This document shows, piece by piece, positions 1 through 5,928 of a DNA stretch of 8,001 bases (position 1 is the first letter of the stretch; each line of letters starts with the position of its first letter). A model generated the notes under the pieces. It did not search any database. It was not told where the DNA came from and worked only from the letters and a program-made list of their open reading frames with translations. This DNA comes from an uncultured Caulobacteraceae bacterium (GTDB lineage Bacteria; Pseudomonadota; Alphaproteobacteria; Caulobacterales; Caulobacteraceae): contig CALFYB010000423.1 of assembly GCA_937952995.1 (NCBI GenBank), forward strand, positions 1 to 8,001. The letters are read 5' to 3'. The translations under genes were made by a program, and so were the position numbers.

Positions 1-1852
1 CCCCGCCTTGCCCGTAATAGTGATAGAGCCCCATCCGGTGCATTGCCTCGACCACACCGGACTTTGCCGCCCGTTCGGTCCAAAGCCGGGCCGCCGAAAA
101 GTCCTTGGCCAGACCAAGATCACCAATTTCAAACAGCTTAGCCAAGTCATTTTGAGCCGGAGCATATCCCTGCTCGGCAAGGCGCTTGAGCTTGGGCAAA
201 CCCGTCCCGGCGTTAGAGGATAGGCTCTTCAGAAGCGTGGCATAGTCCCGCGAGGAAATGACCGATTTCGATTGGGTGACCGACTCAATCGGTCCGCTAG
301 CAGTGGTATCGGTCAGATCGGGGCCAAGGGCTGCGACGGCGGCTCGGGGCGCGGGCTTCTGCGCGGGCGCTGCGGCCTGCACCATATGGCTGGCATCGGC
401 AATCGGAACAGAGCCTTTGCGCTCTCCCTTGAGCGTAGCCATCACAGTCTCAAAGGCTTGGGCGGGAGAAAGGTTTTGCTGACCAGAGCCAATCACCGCC
501 AAACCGGCAATAGCGACCGCGACGGAAATGACCGCCAAGCTGGCGACGATGGCCCTGCGCGGCAGGGCTTGCTTTTGCCGACGGGTCGCACGGCCTTTGG
601 AGGGAGACGGCGCGAACAGAACGTCACCATCGCCTTGGATAACCGACAAGGGCGCGGCAATCGCGGGCTGATAGGCCTCCGAGACGAGTTCTAGGTCTGG
701 CTCGACCTCTTCGGCATGGCTTTCAGCAAACCGCCCCATGACCTGATCGGTCAGATCGTCTGAAAGCTCAGCCTGGCGACCATTGATCTTTGCCGCCAGT
801 TCCGCCGCAAGACCGCTCGAGAAGAAGTTGCTGGCGTCCTCATCGTCGATTTCACCATCCTCGACGTCGTCCAGTGAAGATAGAGACAGGCTAGACCCGT
901 CGCCAAGGTCACCCCAAGACGCCTCCGGCTCCGCCTCAACCTCGTCCATGGCCATAAACGGATTGATCAAGCTCGGTTCAGGGGGACGAGTTTCAGCCAT
1001 GACCCTGACGGGCTCAGGCACAAGTTGAGCTTCGACTTCGGCGGCAACTGTTGTGGGCACCACAACCCGTTGATCGAGTTTCGCCCGGGCCTCTTCTAGG
1101 AGCCGCGCGGTACGCTCTTCGCTCTGCCGAATACGGTCGGAAAGGTCGGTTGTGGCCTCAAAGGTGCGCTCAGCCATGCTGCTGGCCAGCAGCGAAAACT
1201 CGTCTTTGGCCTCAGTAATGGCTTGGGAAGAGCGGCGCTCTGAACTGGCAATCCGCTCCGACAGCCGATCCGCGATCCGATCGATCTCGGCACTGAGACG
1301 CTCAAGCGCATCGGACTGAACGATCTCATAACGGCCGAGCCGTTGATCCATTGCTCCGCCGAGGCGGGCCACTTCACCGCTGACCTGTTCAAGCGCCGCA
1401 GAGGAACGCCGCTCGGCTGACAGCATATGCAGGCCCATGGCCTCCAGAGCCTTGGCAACCTGAGTGAACCGATTTTCAGTACTGGACTTCAGGCTTTGGA
1501 CGAGATCAGTGCGAACATCCTCGACCTGAGCATGCAGGTCACGCGCCAGCGTCTCGAACCGATGTTCAACACTGTGACGCTCACCCAATCCACCGTCATC
1601 GGAATTGGCCAGCCTATCAAAGGCCTCTTGCAGTCCGCGGATCGCTTCAGACGTCGCCGCTTCAGTCCGATCCAAGCGCTCATTGAGGCGCGACAAGACC
1701 GCCTCCACCAACTGAGCGGTTTGCACATCCTGCGCATTTAACGATTTGGTCCGGTCAGAGGCTGGCATCACCAAGCGCACAGCAGAGCGCTCTGCCGTCT
1801 CTTGGGTCTTGGGCTCTTGCCCATCAACGCTCCAGGGTTCCCCCAAGGCCAT
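1..1852 (-). CDS. podJ: PodJ-like polar organelle development / Sel1-repeat protein, 3' end outside the window
   Basis: An open frame runs without a stop from an ATG at 1852-1850 to the window edge, giving 617 codons. The N-terminus contains PWSVDGQEPKTQ, close to the PWSVKGIDPK-type motif I recall at the start of PodJ and its alphaproteobacterial relatives. Residues about 35-290 are rich in Glu, Arg, Ala and Leu with heptad character, as expected for cytoplasmic coiled coil. An acidic, low-complexity linker follows (about 300-400). A basic stretch (KGRATRRQKQALPRR) then precedes one membrane segment at about 432-455. The outer part begins with an Ala/Pro linker and, from about residue 536, Sel1/TPR-like helical repeats (for example GYAPAQNDLAKLFEIGD, then AARLWTERAAKSG). 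The order coiled coil, membrane segment, periplasmic Sel1 matches PodJ, which in Caulobacter localises pili, holdfast and polarity factors. The cytoplasmic part is shorter than in Caulobacter PodJ (membrane segment near 640 there, from memory), so a paralogue is possible. GGAG lies 10 bases before the ATG. Any terminal peptidoglycan-binding domain would be off the window. Confidence 0.72.
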   Translation of the reverse strand, partial: MALGEPWSVDGQEPKTQETAERSAVRLVMPASDRTKSLNAQDVQTAQLVEAVLSRLNERLDRTEAATSEAIRGLQEAFDRLANSDDGGLGERHSVEHRFETLARDLHAQVEDVRTDLVQSLKSSTENRFTQVAKALEAMGLHMLSAERRSSAALEQVSGEVARLGGAMDQRLGRYEIVQSDALERLSAEIDRIADRLSERIASSERRSSQAITEAKDEFSLLASSMAERTFEATTDLSDRIRQSEERTARLLEEARAKLDQRVVVPTTVAAEVEAQLVPEPVRVMAETRPPEPSLINPFMAMDEVEAEPEASWGDLGDGSSLSLSSLDDVEDGEIDDEDASNFFSSGLAAELAAKINGRQAELSDDLTDQVMGRFAESHAEEVEPDLELVSEAYQPAIAAPLSVIQGDGDVLFAPSPSKGRATRRQKQALPRRAIVASLAVISVAVAIAGLAVIGSGQQNLSPAQAFETVMATLKGERKGSVPIADASHMVQAAAPAQKPAPRAAVAALGPDLTDTTASGPIESVTQSKSVISSRDYATLLKSLSSNAGTGLPKLKRLAEQGYAPAQNDLAKLFEIGDLGLAKDFSAARLWTERAAKSGVVEAMHRMGLYHYYGQGG

Positions 1853-2062
1853 CCGATTCGGTCTCCACCTGTTGGTCTTTAGGCTAACGCCCGTTTGATA
1901 GGGTGTAAACGAACCATTAACCAAAAGCGGCGATAAATTAAACACGATTTGAAGATGTATTTTTGCTGCGACATCCCATCACTGGCTATGTTTGGGCGTT
2001 TGAGCTGCAAATAAGTCGCAACAGGCCTTGCGGCGCGGCGACGGGATCGCCATTCAAGTCCT
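1853..2062. promoter_or_regulatory. Divergent intergenic region with two CtrA-like motifs
   Basis: These 210 bases separate the minus-strand PodJ-like gene from the plus-strand small membrane gene, so promoters for both should lie here. The stretch 1895-1965 is clearly AT-richer than its surroundings. At 1906-1920 the minus strand reads TTAA-TGGTTCG-TTTA, and at 1938-1952 the plus strand reads TTAA-ACACGAT-TTGA. Each matches seven of the eight fixed bases of the CtrA consensus TTAA-N7-TTAA. A weak minus-strand sigma-70-like pair is TTGGTT (1924-1919) and TATCAA (1900-1895), 18 bases apart. A GANTC (CcrM methylation) site, GATTC, lies at 1855-1859, just upstream of the PodJ-like start. CtrA control is an inference from motif matching alone. 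No promoter for the plus-strand gene stands out. Confidence 0.35.
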
Positions 2063-2275
2063 ATGGATCAGACAACCACCTTGGTGATTGGCGCAATCGC
2101 CGCTCTCTTGACCGCATTTTTCGGCTGGCGAGGGGCCCTGCCGCCCAACTTCGTCAAGGGACCAAGGCTCATACCCTATCGGTTCTTGATGCTGTTAAGT
2201 GCGGCGGCGCTATTGATGATGGTGGTCCATCTGGCCAATCTGCATGGAATCGAGACGGGCAATAACCGGCGTTAA
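2063..2275 (+). CDS. Small protein with two predicted membrane segments, function unknown
   Basis: This 70-residue protein has two hydrophobic segments, at about residues 4-22 (TTLVIGAIAALLTAFFGW) and about 40-62. A short basic loop containing WRGALPPNFVKGPRLIPYRF joins them, and the tail is short and polar. I do not recognise a named family, though the loop pattern WRG-x-PP followed by KGPRLIP-x-RFLMLL looks like a conserved small inner-membrane protein rather than chance coding. No convincing ribosome binding site precedes the ATG, which lowers confidence. The gene meets the minus-strand phosphatidylglycerol aminoacyl transferase tail to tail: both stop codons are contained in the TTAA at 2272-2275. 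A link with membrane or envelope function is suggested only by that neighbour. Confidence 0.62.
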   Translation: MDQTTTLVIGAIAALLTAFFGWRGALPPNFVKGPRLIPYRFLMLLSAAALLMMVVHLANLHGIETGNNRR

Positions 2276-3930
2276 ACCGTCGGTTCGTCCGTGCGCTTGG
2301 GCCGCTTAGCGAGCCCCGCCATACCCCCTGACGCCAGCATGCTTGCATCTGCCAAGAGGATCGGGATGGCCCACTTATGGGGCGCAGCGACGTAGCGCGG
2401 CTCCCAGATCGGGTCGTACTTGTCCTTGTAACGCCGCACGCCCCGGAAATTGTAGATCTCCTCGCCGCGCTCGAACAGAAGCCGCCCGACGCGAGACATG
2501 ATCGGCGCTAGGGGCCGATCTTCTAAGCCCGCCAAGGGTGCGACGCCGAATTCAAAGGCAACATAGCCCTGGCCAGCGCCCCAGTGGAGCAGTTCGACAA
2601 ACAGATAGTCCATGACGTTCTTGGGCGCGTCATCGGAATATCGCATCAGATCCATCGAAAAGGTGGTCCGGTCTGGCGTCGTCCAAATCGTGGCAAAGGC
2701 AACAATCTTGCCGTCAACCCTGACCAGGGCGCAGGGGAATTCTGCGACATAGCGCCGAATGAACCCGCCCATTGAAAAGGCCTTATCGCCGCCGGCATGG
2801 TGCTCAAGCCACGCGTCCGAAATGGTCTCGAGCTCGTCTAGGATCGCGGGCACCGCTTGGGCGGGAACCACCTCGAATAGAGCCCCAACCTCCCCTGCCT
2901 TACGCCAATTGCGTCGCAAAACTTCGCGCTTGCGACCCTTGAGGCTGAAACTCTCCAAGGGAACGGCCGCAGACTCGCCGGTCTTTTGGATCGAAAGGCC
3001 CAGTTCGACCGCTTCGGGCAAGATGTCGGGGCCGATACCATAGAGGGCTGGGCGAGCGGCATGGGCATCGGCCAGTTCTCTAAACCGCCAGAGCAGCTCC
3101 ATCCGCTCCTCGCGGCGCCCCACCGGCGGACCCAGCGCGATCCAAGACCGGCCCCGTACACCAAACATCAAGAAGGTCTCACCGGACTGTGAGAACAAGA
3201 ACCGCTTGTCCCCGAGTAGCGCCAAATTGGCCTCGGGCGGCGCGCCCTCCGAACTGGCTAAGATGGCCCGGACGCGCTCAAATGTCGGATCATCATCGCC
3301 GACAACCGGCGGCGTCGCCGGGGTCGAGAGCAGCCGCCAGATGCCAACGACCATGAACAGGATTGCCACGCCTGCCGAGGCCCGCAGCGAACGGCTGACA
3401 TCATTGTCGGCCATGACCCGCCACCAGAGCTCGTCCGAATAGCCGACATTATGGAAGGACCACAGCCCAAGAGACACTGTACCCGCAATGGCGGCTAAGG
3501 CCGACAACATCCACCCCGGGGTAATCTCAACCCGTGTCAGCCGGGCCTTACGCGGAAAGGCTTCATGCAGAGGCAGCATAAAGATCCCGATCAAGCCGAG
3601 CGCGACGCTTTCCTCCCAATTGAACCCCTTGAGCAGCGCCAAGATCGCGCTCAGGGTCACAAGCCCGATGGTCGCGGCCCAAGCCGCGTCAAGGCGGCGG
3701 CGCAGACCAAAGGCCAGAAGCACCAACACCAAGCCCAAAATGCTGGACAAAAAGTGGCTGATTTCAACAAGCGACAGCGGCGCAAATTCGACAAGGTACC
3801 GCAAGCGCTCGGGCTGAGACGGAGTCGCGCCCGAGGCAAGCAGCATAAGGCCTGCAGCAAGCGCTGCGATGGCGGCCAAGGTTGGCGCTAAGGCCAAAAT
3901 GCCAGGTTTGATATCTTGCGCCCAGCGCAT
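2272..3930 (-). CDS. Phosphatidylglycerol aminoacyl transferase (MprF/LpiA-type, synthase part only)
   Basis: The protein belongs to the bacterial lysyl/alanyl-phosphatidylglycerol synthase family. These inner-membrane enzymes move an amino acid from aminoacyl-tRNA to the headgroup of phosphatidylglycerol, which lowers surface negative charge and protects against cationic peptides and acid. Numbered from the ATG at 3951, about six membrane segments lie at roughly 18-39, 65-83, 90-109, 114-130, 148-166 and 192-208. They are followed by the cytoplasmic DUF2156/LPG_synthase_C domain at about 220-540. Family blocks visible there are RRNWRKAGE (about 344), DLMRYSDDAPKNVMDYLF (about 432-449) and YNFRGVRRYKDKYDPIWEPR (about 500-519). 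Full-length MprF has roughly 850 residues with an extra N-terminal flippase domain; at 552-559 residues this is the short form. I prefer the ATG at 3930 because GGGAAG sits 4 bases upstream, while the ATG at 3951 has no such site. No acvB/virJ-like partner, the usual neighbour of rhizobial lpiA, is next to it. The amino acid transferred cannot be told from the sequence. Confidence 0.87.
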   Translation of the reverse strand: MRWAQDIKPGILALAPTLAAIAALAAGLMLLASGATPSQPERLRYLVEFAPLSLVEISHFLSSILGLVLVLLAFGLRRRLDAAWAATIGLVTLSAILALLKGFNWEESVALGLIGIFMLPLHEAFPRKARLTRVEITPGWMLSALAAIAGTVSLGLWSFHNVGYSDELWWRVMADNDVSRSLRASAGVAILFMVVGIWRLLSTPATPPVVGDDDPTFERVRAILASSEGAPPEANLALLGDKRFLFSQSGETFLMFGVRGRSWIALGPPVGRREERMELLWRFRELADAHAARPALYGIGPDILPEAVELGLSIQKTGESAAVPLESFSLKGRKREVLRRNWRKAGEVGALFEVVPAQAVPAILDELETISDAWLEHHAGGDKAFSMGGFIRRYVAEFPCALVRVDGKIVAFATIWTTPDRTTFSMDLMRYSDDAPKNVMDYLFVELLHWGAGQGYVAFEFGVAPLAGLEDRPLAPIMSRVGRLLFERGEEIYNFRGVRRYKDKYDPIWEPRYVAAPHKWAIPILLADASMLASGGMAGLAKRPKRTDEPTV

Positions 3931-3934
3931 GCGA

Positions 3935-3940
3935 CTTCCC
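3935..3940 (-). promoter_or_regulatory. Ribosome binding site favouring the start at 3930
   Basis: On the minus strand GGGAAG is followed by four bases (TCGC) and the ATG at 3930-3928. The in-frame ATG seven codons upstream (3951) is preceded by AT-rich sequence with no purine-rich site. A TATATAA element at about 3968-3962 would place a transcript start almost on the 3951 ATG, which also favours the downstream start. Confidence 0.5.
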
Positions 3941-4001
3941 GAAAGGCCCATGTGAAAGGCTTATATAGCAAATTTCGCAACAGTTTGATGGCTTCGACCT
4001 T

Positions 4002-4014
4002 ATTGCGACGCAAT
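4002..4014. promoter_or_regulatory. Perfect 13-bp palindrome, candidate operator
   Basis: ATTGCG-A-CGCAAT is a perfect inverted repeat with 6-base arms around one central base. It sits 90 bases upstream of the first operon gene and about 72 bases upstream of the preferred start of the divergent gene. Compact palindromes of this kind are typical binding sites of dimeric TetR, MarR or GntR repressors, which often control acyl-CoA catabolic operons. The cognate regulator is not encoded in this window, so the assignment is an inference. Confidence 0.4.
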
Positions 4015-4090
4015 CTAGGCAAAACAATGTTTCCAAAGGGCTTGCTCCGGCCTACGCCCTTGATAAGGTCCGGACAAATTCAGACGATGT

Positions 4091-4096
4091 GAGGAA
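4091..4096 (+). promoter_or_regulatory. Ribosome binding site setting the start at 4104
   Basis: GAGGAA lies 7 bases upstream of the ATG at 4104. The frame can also be opened at a GTG at 4089, but that codon lies immediately before this site and has no good purine-rich element of its own. The protein from 4104 starts MAELDDFRAETRAWL, the usual N-terminus for this family. Confidence 0.7.
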
Positions 4097-4103
4097 CCCA
4101 ACC

Positions 4104-5291
4104 ATGGCCGAACTTGACGATTTCCGCGCCGAGACCCGCGCGTGGCTTGAAGCCAACTGCCCTGAGTCGATGCGCACCCCCATGCCCGGCGAGGAAACCC
4201 CTTGGGCTGGCCGCAAGGGCAGCTTCAAGAATCCCGACACCAAGCTTTGGCTCGACCGCATGGCGGCCAAGGGCTGGACCGCTCCAACCTGGCCCAAGGC
4301 CTATGGCGGCGGCGGACTGTCGCGCGGTGAAGCTAAGGTGCTGGAACAGGAAATGGCGCGGATCAAGGCCCGCCCACCGCTGTTCTCGTTCGGCCTTTGG
4401 ATGCTTGGCCCAGTGCTGCTGGAATATGCCACCGAAGAGCAGAAGCTGGCCCATCTGCCCAAGATCGTCACCGGTGAAATCCGCTGGTGCCAAGGCTATT
4501 CAGAGCCGGGCGCTGGCTCGGACCTCGCCTCGCTGCAGACCCGCGCCGAGGACAAGGGCGACCACTATCTGGTCAATGGCCAGAAGGTCTGGACCTCCTA
4601 TGCCGACCAAGCCGACTGGATCTTCTGCCTGGTGCGCACCGACACGACGGTCAAGCACGAGGGCATCTCGTTCCTGCTGTTCGACATGACCACACCCGGC
4701 GTCGAGCCTCGCCCGATCAAGCTGATCAGCGGCGAGTCGCCCTTCTGCGAGACCTTCTTCACCGATGTGAAGGTCCCCAAGGCCCAGCTCGTCGGCAAGC
4801 TCAATGGCGGCTGGGAAATCGCCAAGCGCCTGCTGCAATATGAGCGCCAGAACATCTCCTCCAGCGGCTTCGGCGGCGCGGCGGGTCTGGAACTGGAACA
4901 GGTCGCGCTCAGCCATGTCGGCGACGTCGATGGCAAGATAGCCGATGCTGACCTGCGCGCTCGCATCGCCGGTCATAAGATGGACGCCAAGGCCTTTGCC
5001 CTGACGGTCCGCCGGGTCGAAGCGGAGTCGAAGGCGGGCGGCACCATCAGCCCTGCCACCTCGATCATCAAATATGCTGCCGCCAAGCTGAACCAGGACA
5101 AGTACGAGCTTCTGGTCGAATCCATGGGCCATCAGGGTCTGGGTTGGGAAGGCGACGGCTTCACCAAGCGCGAGCTGATCGAAACCCGCGGCTGGCTGCG
5201 CTCCAAGGGCAACTCCATCGAGGGTGGCACGTCGGAGATCAACCTCAATGTCGTGGCCAAGCGCGTCCTTGGTCTGCTGGATCACCAGTAA
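4104..5291 (+). CDS. Acyl-CoA dehydrogenase A (catalytically complete subunit)
   Basis: A 395-residue FAD-dependent acyl-CoA dehydrogenase of normal family length, which introduces an alpha,beta double bond into an acyl-CoA and passes electrons to ETF. The order is as expected: an N-terminal helical domain (DFRAETRAWLEANCP), a middle beta domain with the signature YSEPGAGSDLA at residues 132-142, then NGQKVWTSYADQADWIFCLVRT, and a C-terminal helical domain ending in IEGGTSEINLNVVAKRVLGLL. Glu373 in IEGGTSEI aligns with the catalytic Glu of medium-chain enzymes (YEGTSQI, Glu376). Glu247 in QYERQN aligns with the alternative catalytic position of isovaleryl-CoA dehydrogenase (Glu254). Both are present, so this subunit should be active. 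It is the first gene of the operon; the next gene begins 3 bases after its stop. The family is broad and the substrate cannot be read from the sequence. The type resembles fadE genes found in clusters for steroids, terpenoids and other bulky acids. Confidence 0.93.
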   Translation: MAELDDFRAETRAWLEANCPESMRTPMPGEETPWAGRKGSFKNPDTKLWLDRMAAKGWTAPTWPKAYGGGGLSRGEAKVLEQEMARIKARPPLFSFGLWMLGPVLLEYATEEQKLAHLPKIVTGEIRWCQGYSEPGAGSDLASLQTRAEDKGDHYLVNGQKVWTSYADQADWIFCLVRTDTTVKHEGISFLLFDMTTPGVEPRPIKLISGESPFCETFFTDVKVPKAQLVGKLNGGWEIAKRLLQYERQNISSSGFGGAAGLELEQVALSHVGDVDGKIADADLRARIAGHKMDAKAFALTVRRVEAESKAGGTISPATSIIKYAAAKLNQDKYELLVESMGHQGLGWEGDGFTKRELIETRGWLRSKGNSIEGGTSEINLNVVAKRVLGLLDHQ

Positions 5292-5294
5292 ACC

Positions 5295-5903
5295 ATGCCC
5301 AGCCTAACCTTCTGGTTTGAGTTTGCCTCGACCTATTCCTACCCCGCCGCCCATCGCATCGAAGCCTTGGCGGCGGCGGCAGGGGTGGACGTGATCTGGC
5401 GGCCGTTTCAACTCGGCCCGCTTCTCCACGCCCATCAAGGGATGACCGACAGCCCGTTCAATGTGGTCCCCGTCAAGGGGGTCTATATGTGGCGGGATAT
5501 GGCCAGGGTCTGCGGCGAACTGAACCTGCCCCTGCGCAGTCCAACCCGCTTCCCCCGCAATGGCTTCTTGGCCGCGCGCGTGGTTTTGGCCGACAAGACA
5601 CCCGGCTGGGCCAGCGCCTTCACCAAGGCGGTCTACAGCGCCAACTTCGCCGACGACCTAGAGATTTCAGACCAAGAGGTCGTGACGTCTTTGATCGCTG
5701 GCCTAGGTGCCGATCCCGAACAGGTGCTGGCGGCGGCGGGCAGCGATGAGGTCAAGGCAGAGCTGAAGGCCAACACGGCTGAGGCCATGGAACGCGGACT
5801 ATTTGGCAGCCCGAGCTTCACCACCGACGACGGTGAGCTGTTCTGGGGCAATGATCGTTTAGAGGCGGCCCTTGCGTGGGCGGCCAATCCCAAAACCCTT
5901 TAA
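5295..5903 (+). CDS. 2-hydroxychromene-2-carboxylate isomerase-like protein (DsbA / kappa-GST fold)
   Basis: A 202-residue protein with the thioredoxin-like DsbA fold interrupted by a helical domain, as in NahD and kappa-class glutathione transferases. The N-terminal strand and active-site helix read FWFEFASTYSYPAAHRIEAL. Ser12 occupies the place of the catalytic Ser in the FxSPYSYL motif of the family, and no CxxC is present, so it is not a thiol oxidoreductase. The C-terminal thioredoxin half carries the cis-Pro loop GLFGSPSF (Pro173) and the family motif FWGNDRLEAAL (183-193). NahD uses glutathione to interconvert 2-hydroxychromene-2-carboxylate and its open form in naphthalene breakdown. 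Homologues beside acyl-CoA dehydrogenases are common in proteobacteria and their role is largely unproven, so isomerisation or glutathione chemistry on an operon intermediate is an inference. It has no strong ribosome binding site and starts 3 bases after the upstream stop, so translational coupling is likely. Confidence 0.88.
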   Translation: MPSLTFWFEFASTYSYPAAHRIEALAAAAGVDVIWRPFQLGPLLHAHQGMTDSPFNVVPVKGVYMWRDMARVCGELNLPLRSPTRFPRNGFLAARVVLADKTPGWASAFTKAVYSANFADDLEISDQEVVTSLIAGLGADPEQVLAAAGSDEVKAELKANTAEAMERGLFGSPSFTTDDGELFWGNDRLEAALAWAANPKTL

Positions 5904-5928
5904 AGACAAAAGATAGAGAGAGACCCCA

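Larger units (their letters stand above)
3952..4103. promoter_or_regulatory. Divergent intergenic region upstream of the lipid synthase and the acyl-CoA dehydrogenase operon
   Basis: These bases lie between two genes transcribed away from each other and should hold both promoters. They contain an AT-rich element CTATATAAG (minus strand, about 3969-3961), possibly the -10 region of the lipid synthase gene. They also hold a perfect palindrome at 4002-4014 (listed separately), a further CGCAA half-site at 3976-3980, and a small inverted repeat CCTTGATAAGG at 4058-4068. No clean -35/-10 pair for the operon could be identified by eye. Confidence 0.4.

Noticed and set aside
8..1741. Several short frames on both strands inside the PodJ-like gene
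   Set aside because: All are out of frame with a continuous 617-codon coding region that has recognisable motifs, so they are shadows.
1963..2265. 100-codon plus-strand frame overlapping the small membrane protein gene
   Set aside because: It is in another frame, has no domain or membrane pattern, and conflicts with the better-supported two-segment protein.
4060..4088. TTGATA (4060-4065) with GACGAT (4083-4088) as promoter of the dehydrogenase operon
   Set aside because: Transcription would start at about 4095, inside the ribosome binding site of the first gene, and the -10 match is poor.
4089..4103. GTG at 4089 as start of acyl-CoA dehydrogenase A
   Set aside because: The GAGGAA ribosome binding site lies just downstream of it and is ideally spaced for the ATG at 4104, where family N-termini begin.
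4500..5285. Open frame of 261 codons on the minus strand opposite acyl-CoA dehydrogenase A
   Set aside because: Antisense shadow of a well-supported gene. Its sequence is low-complexity with repeated Leu, Asp, Gly and Ala and shows no domain.
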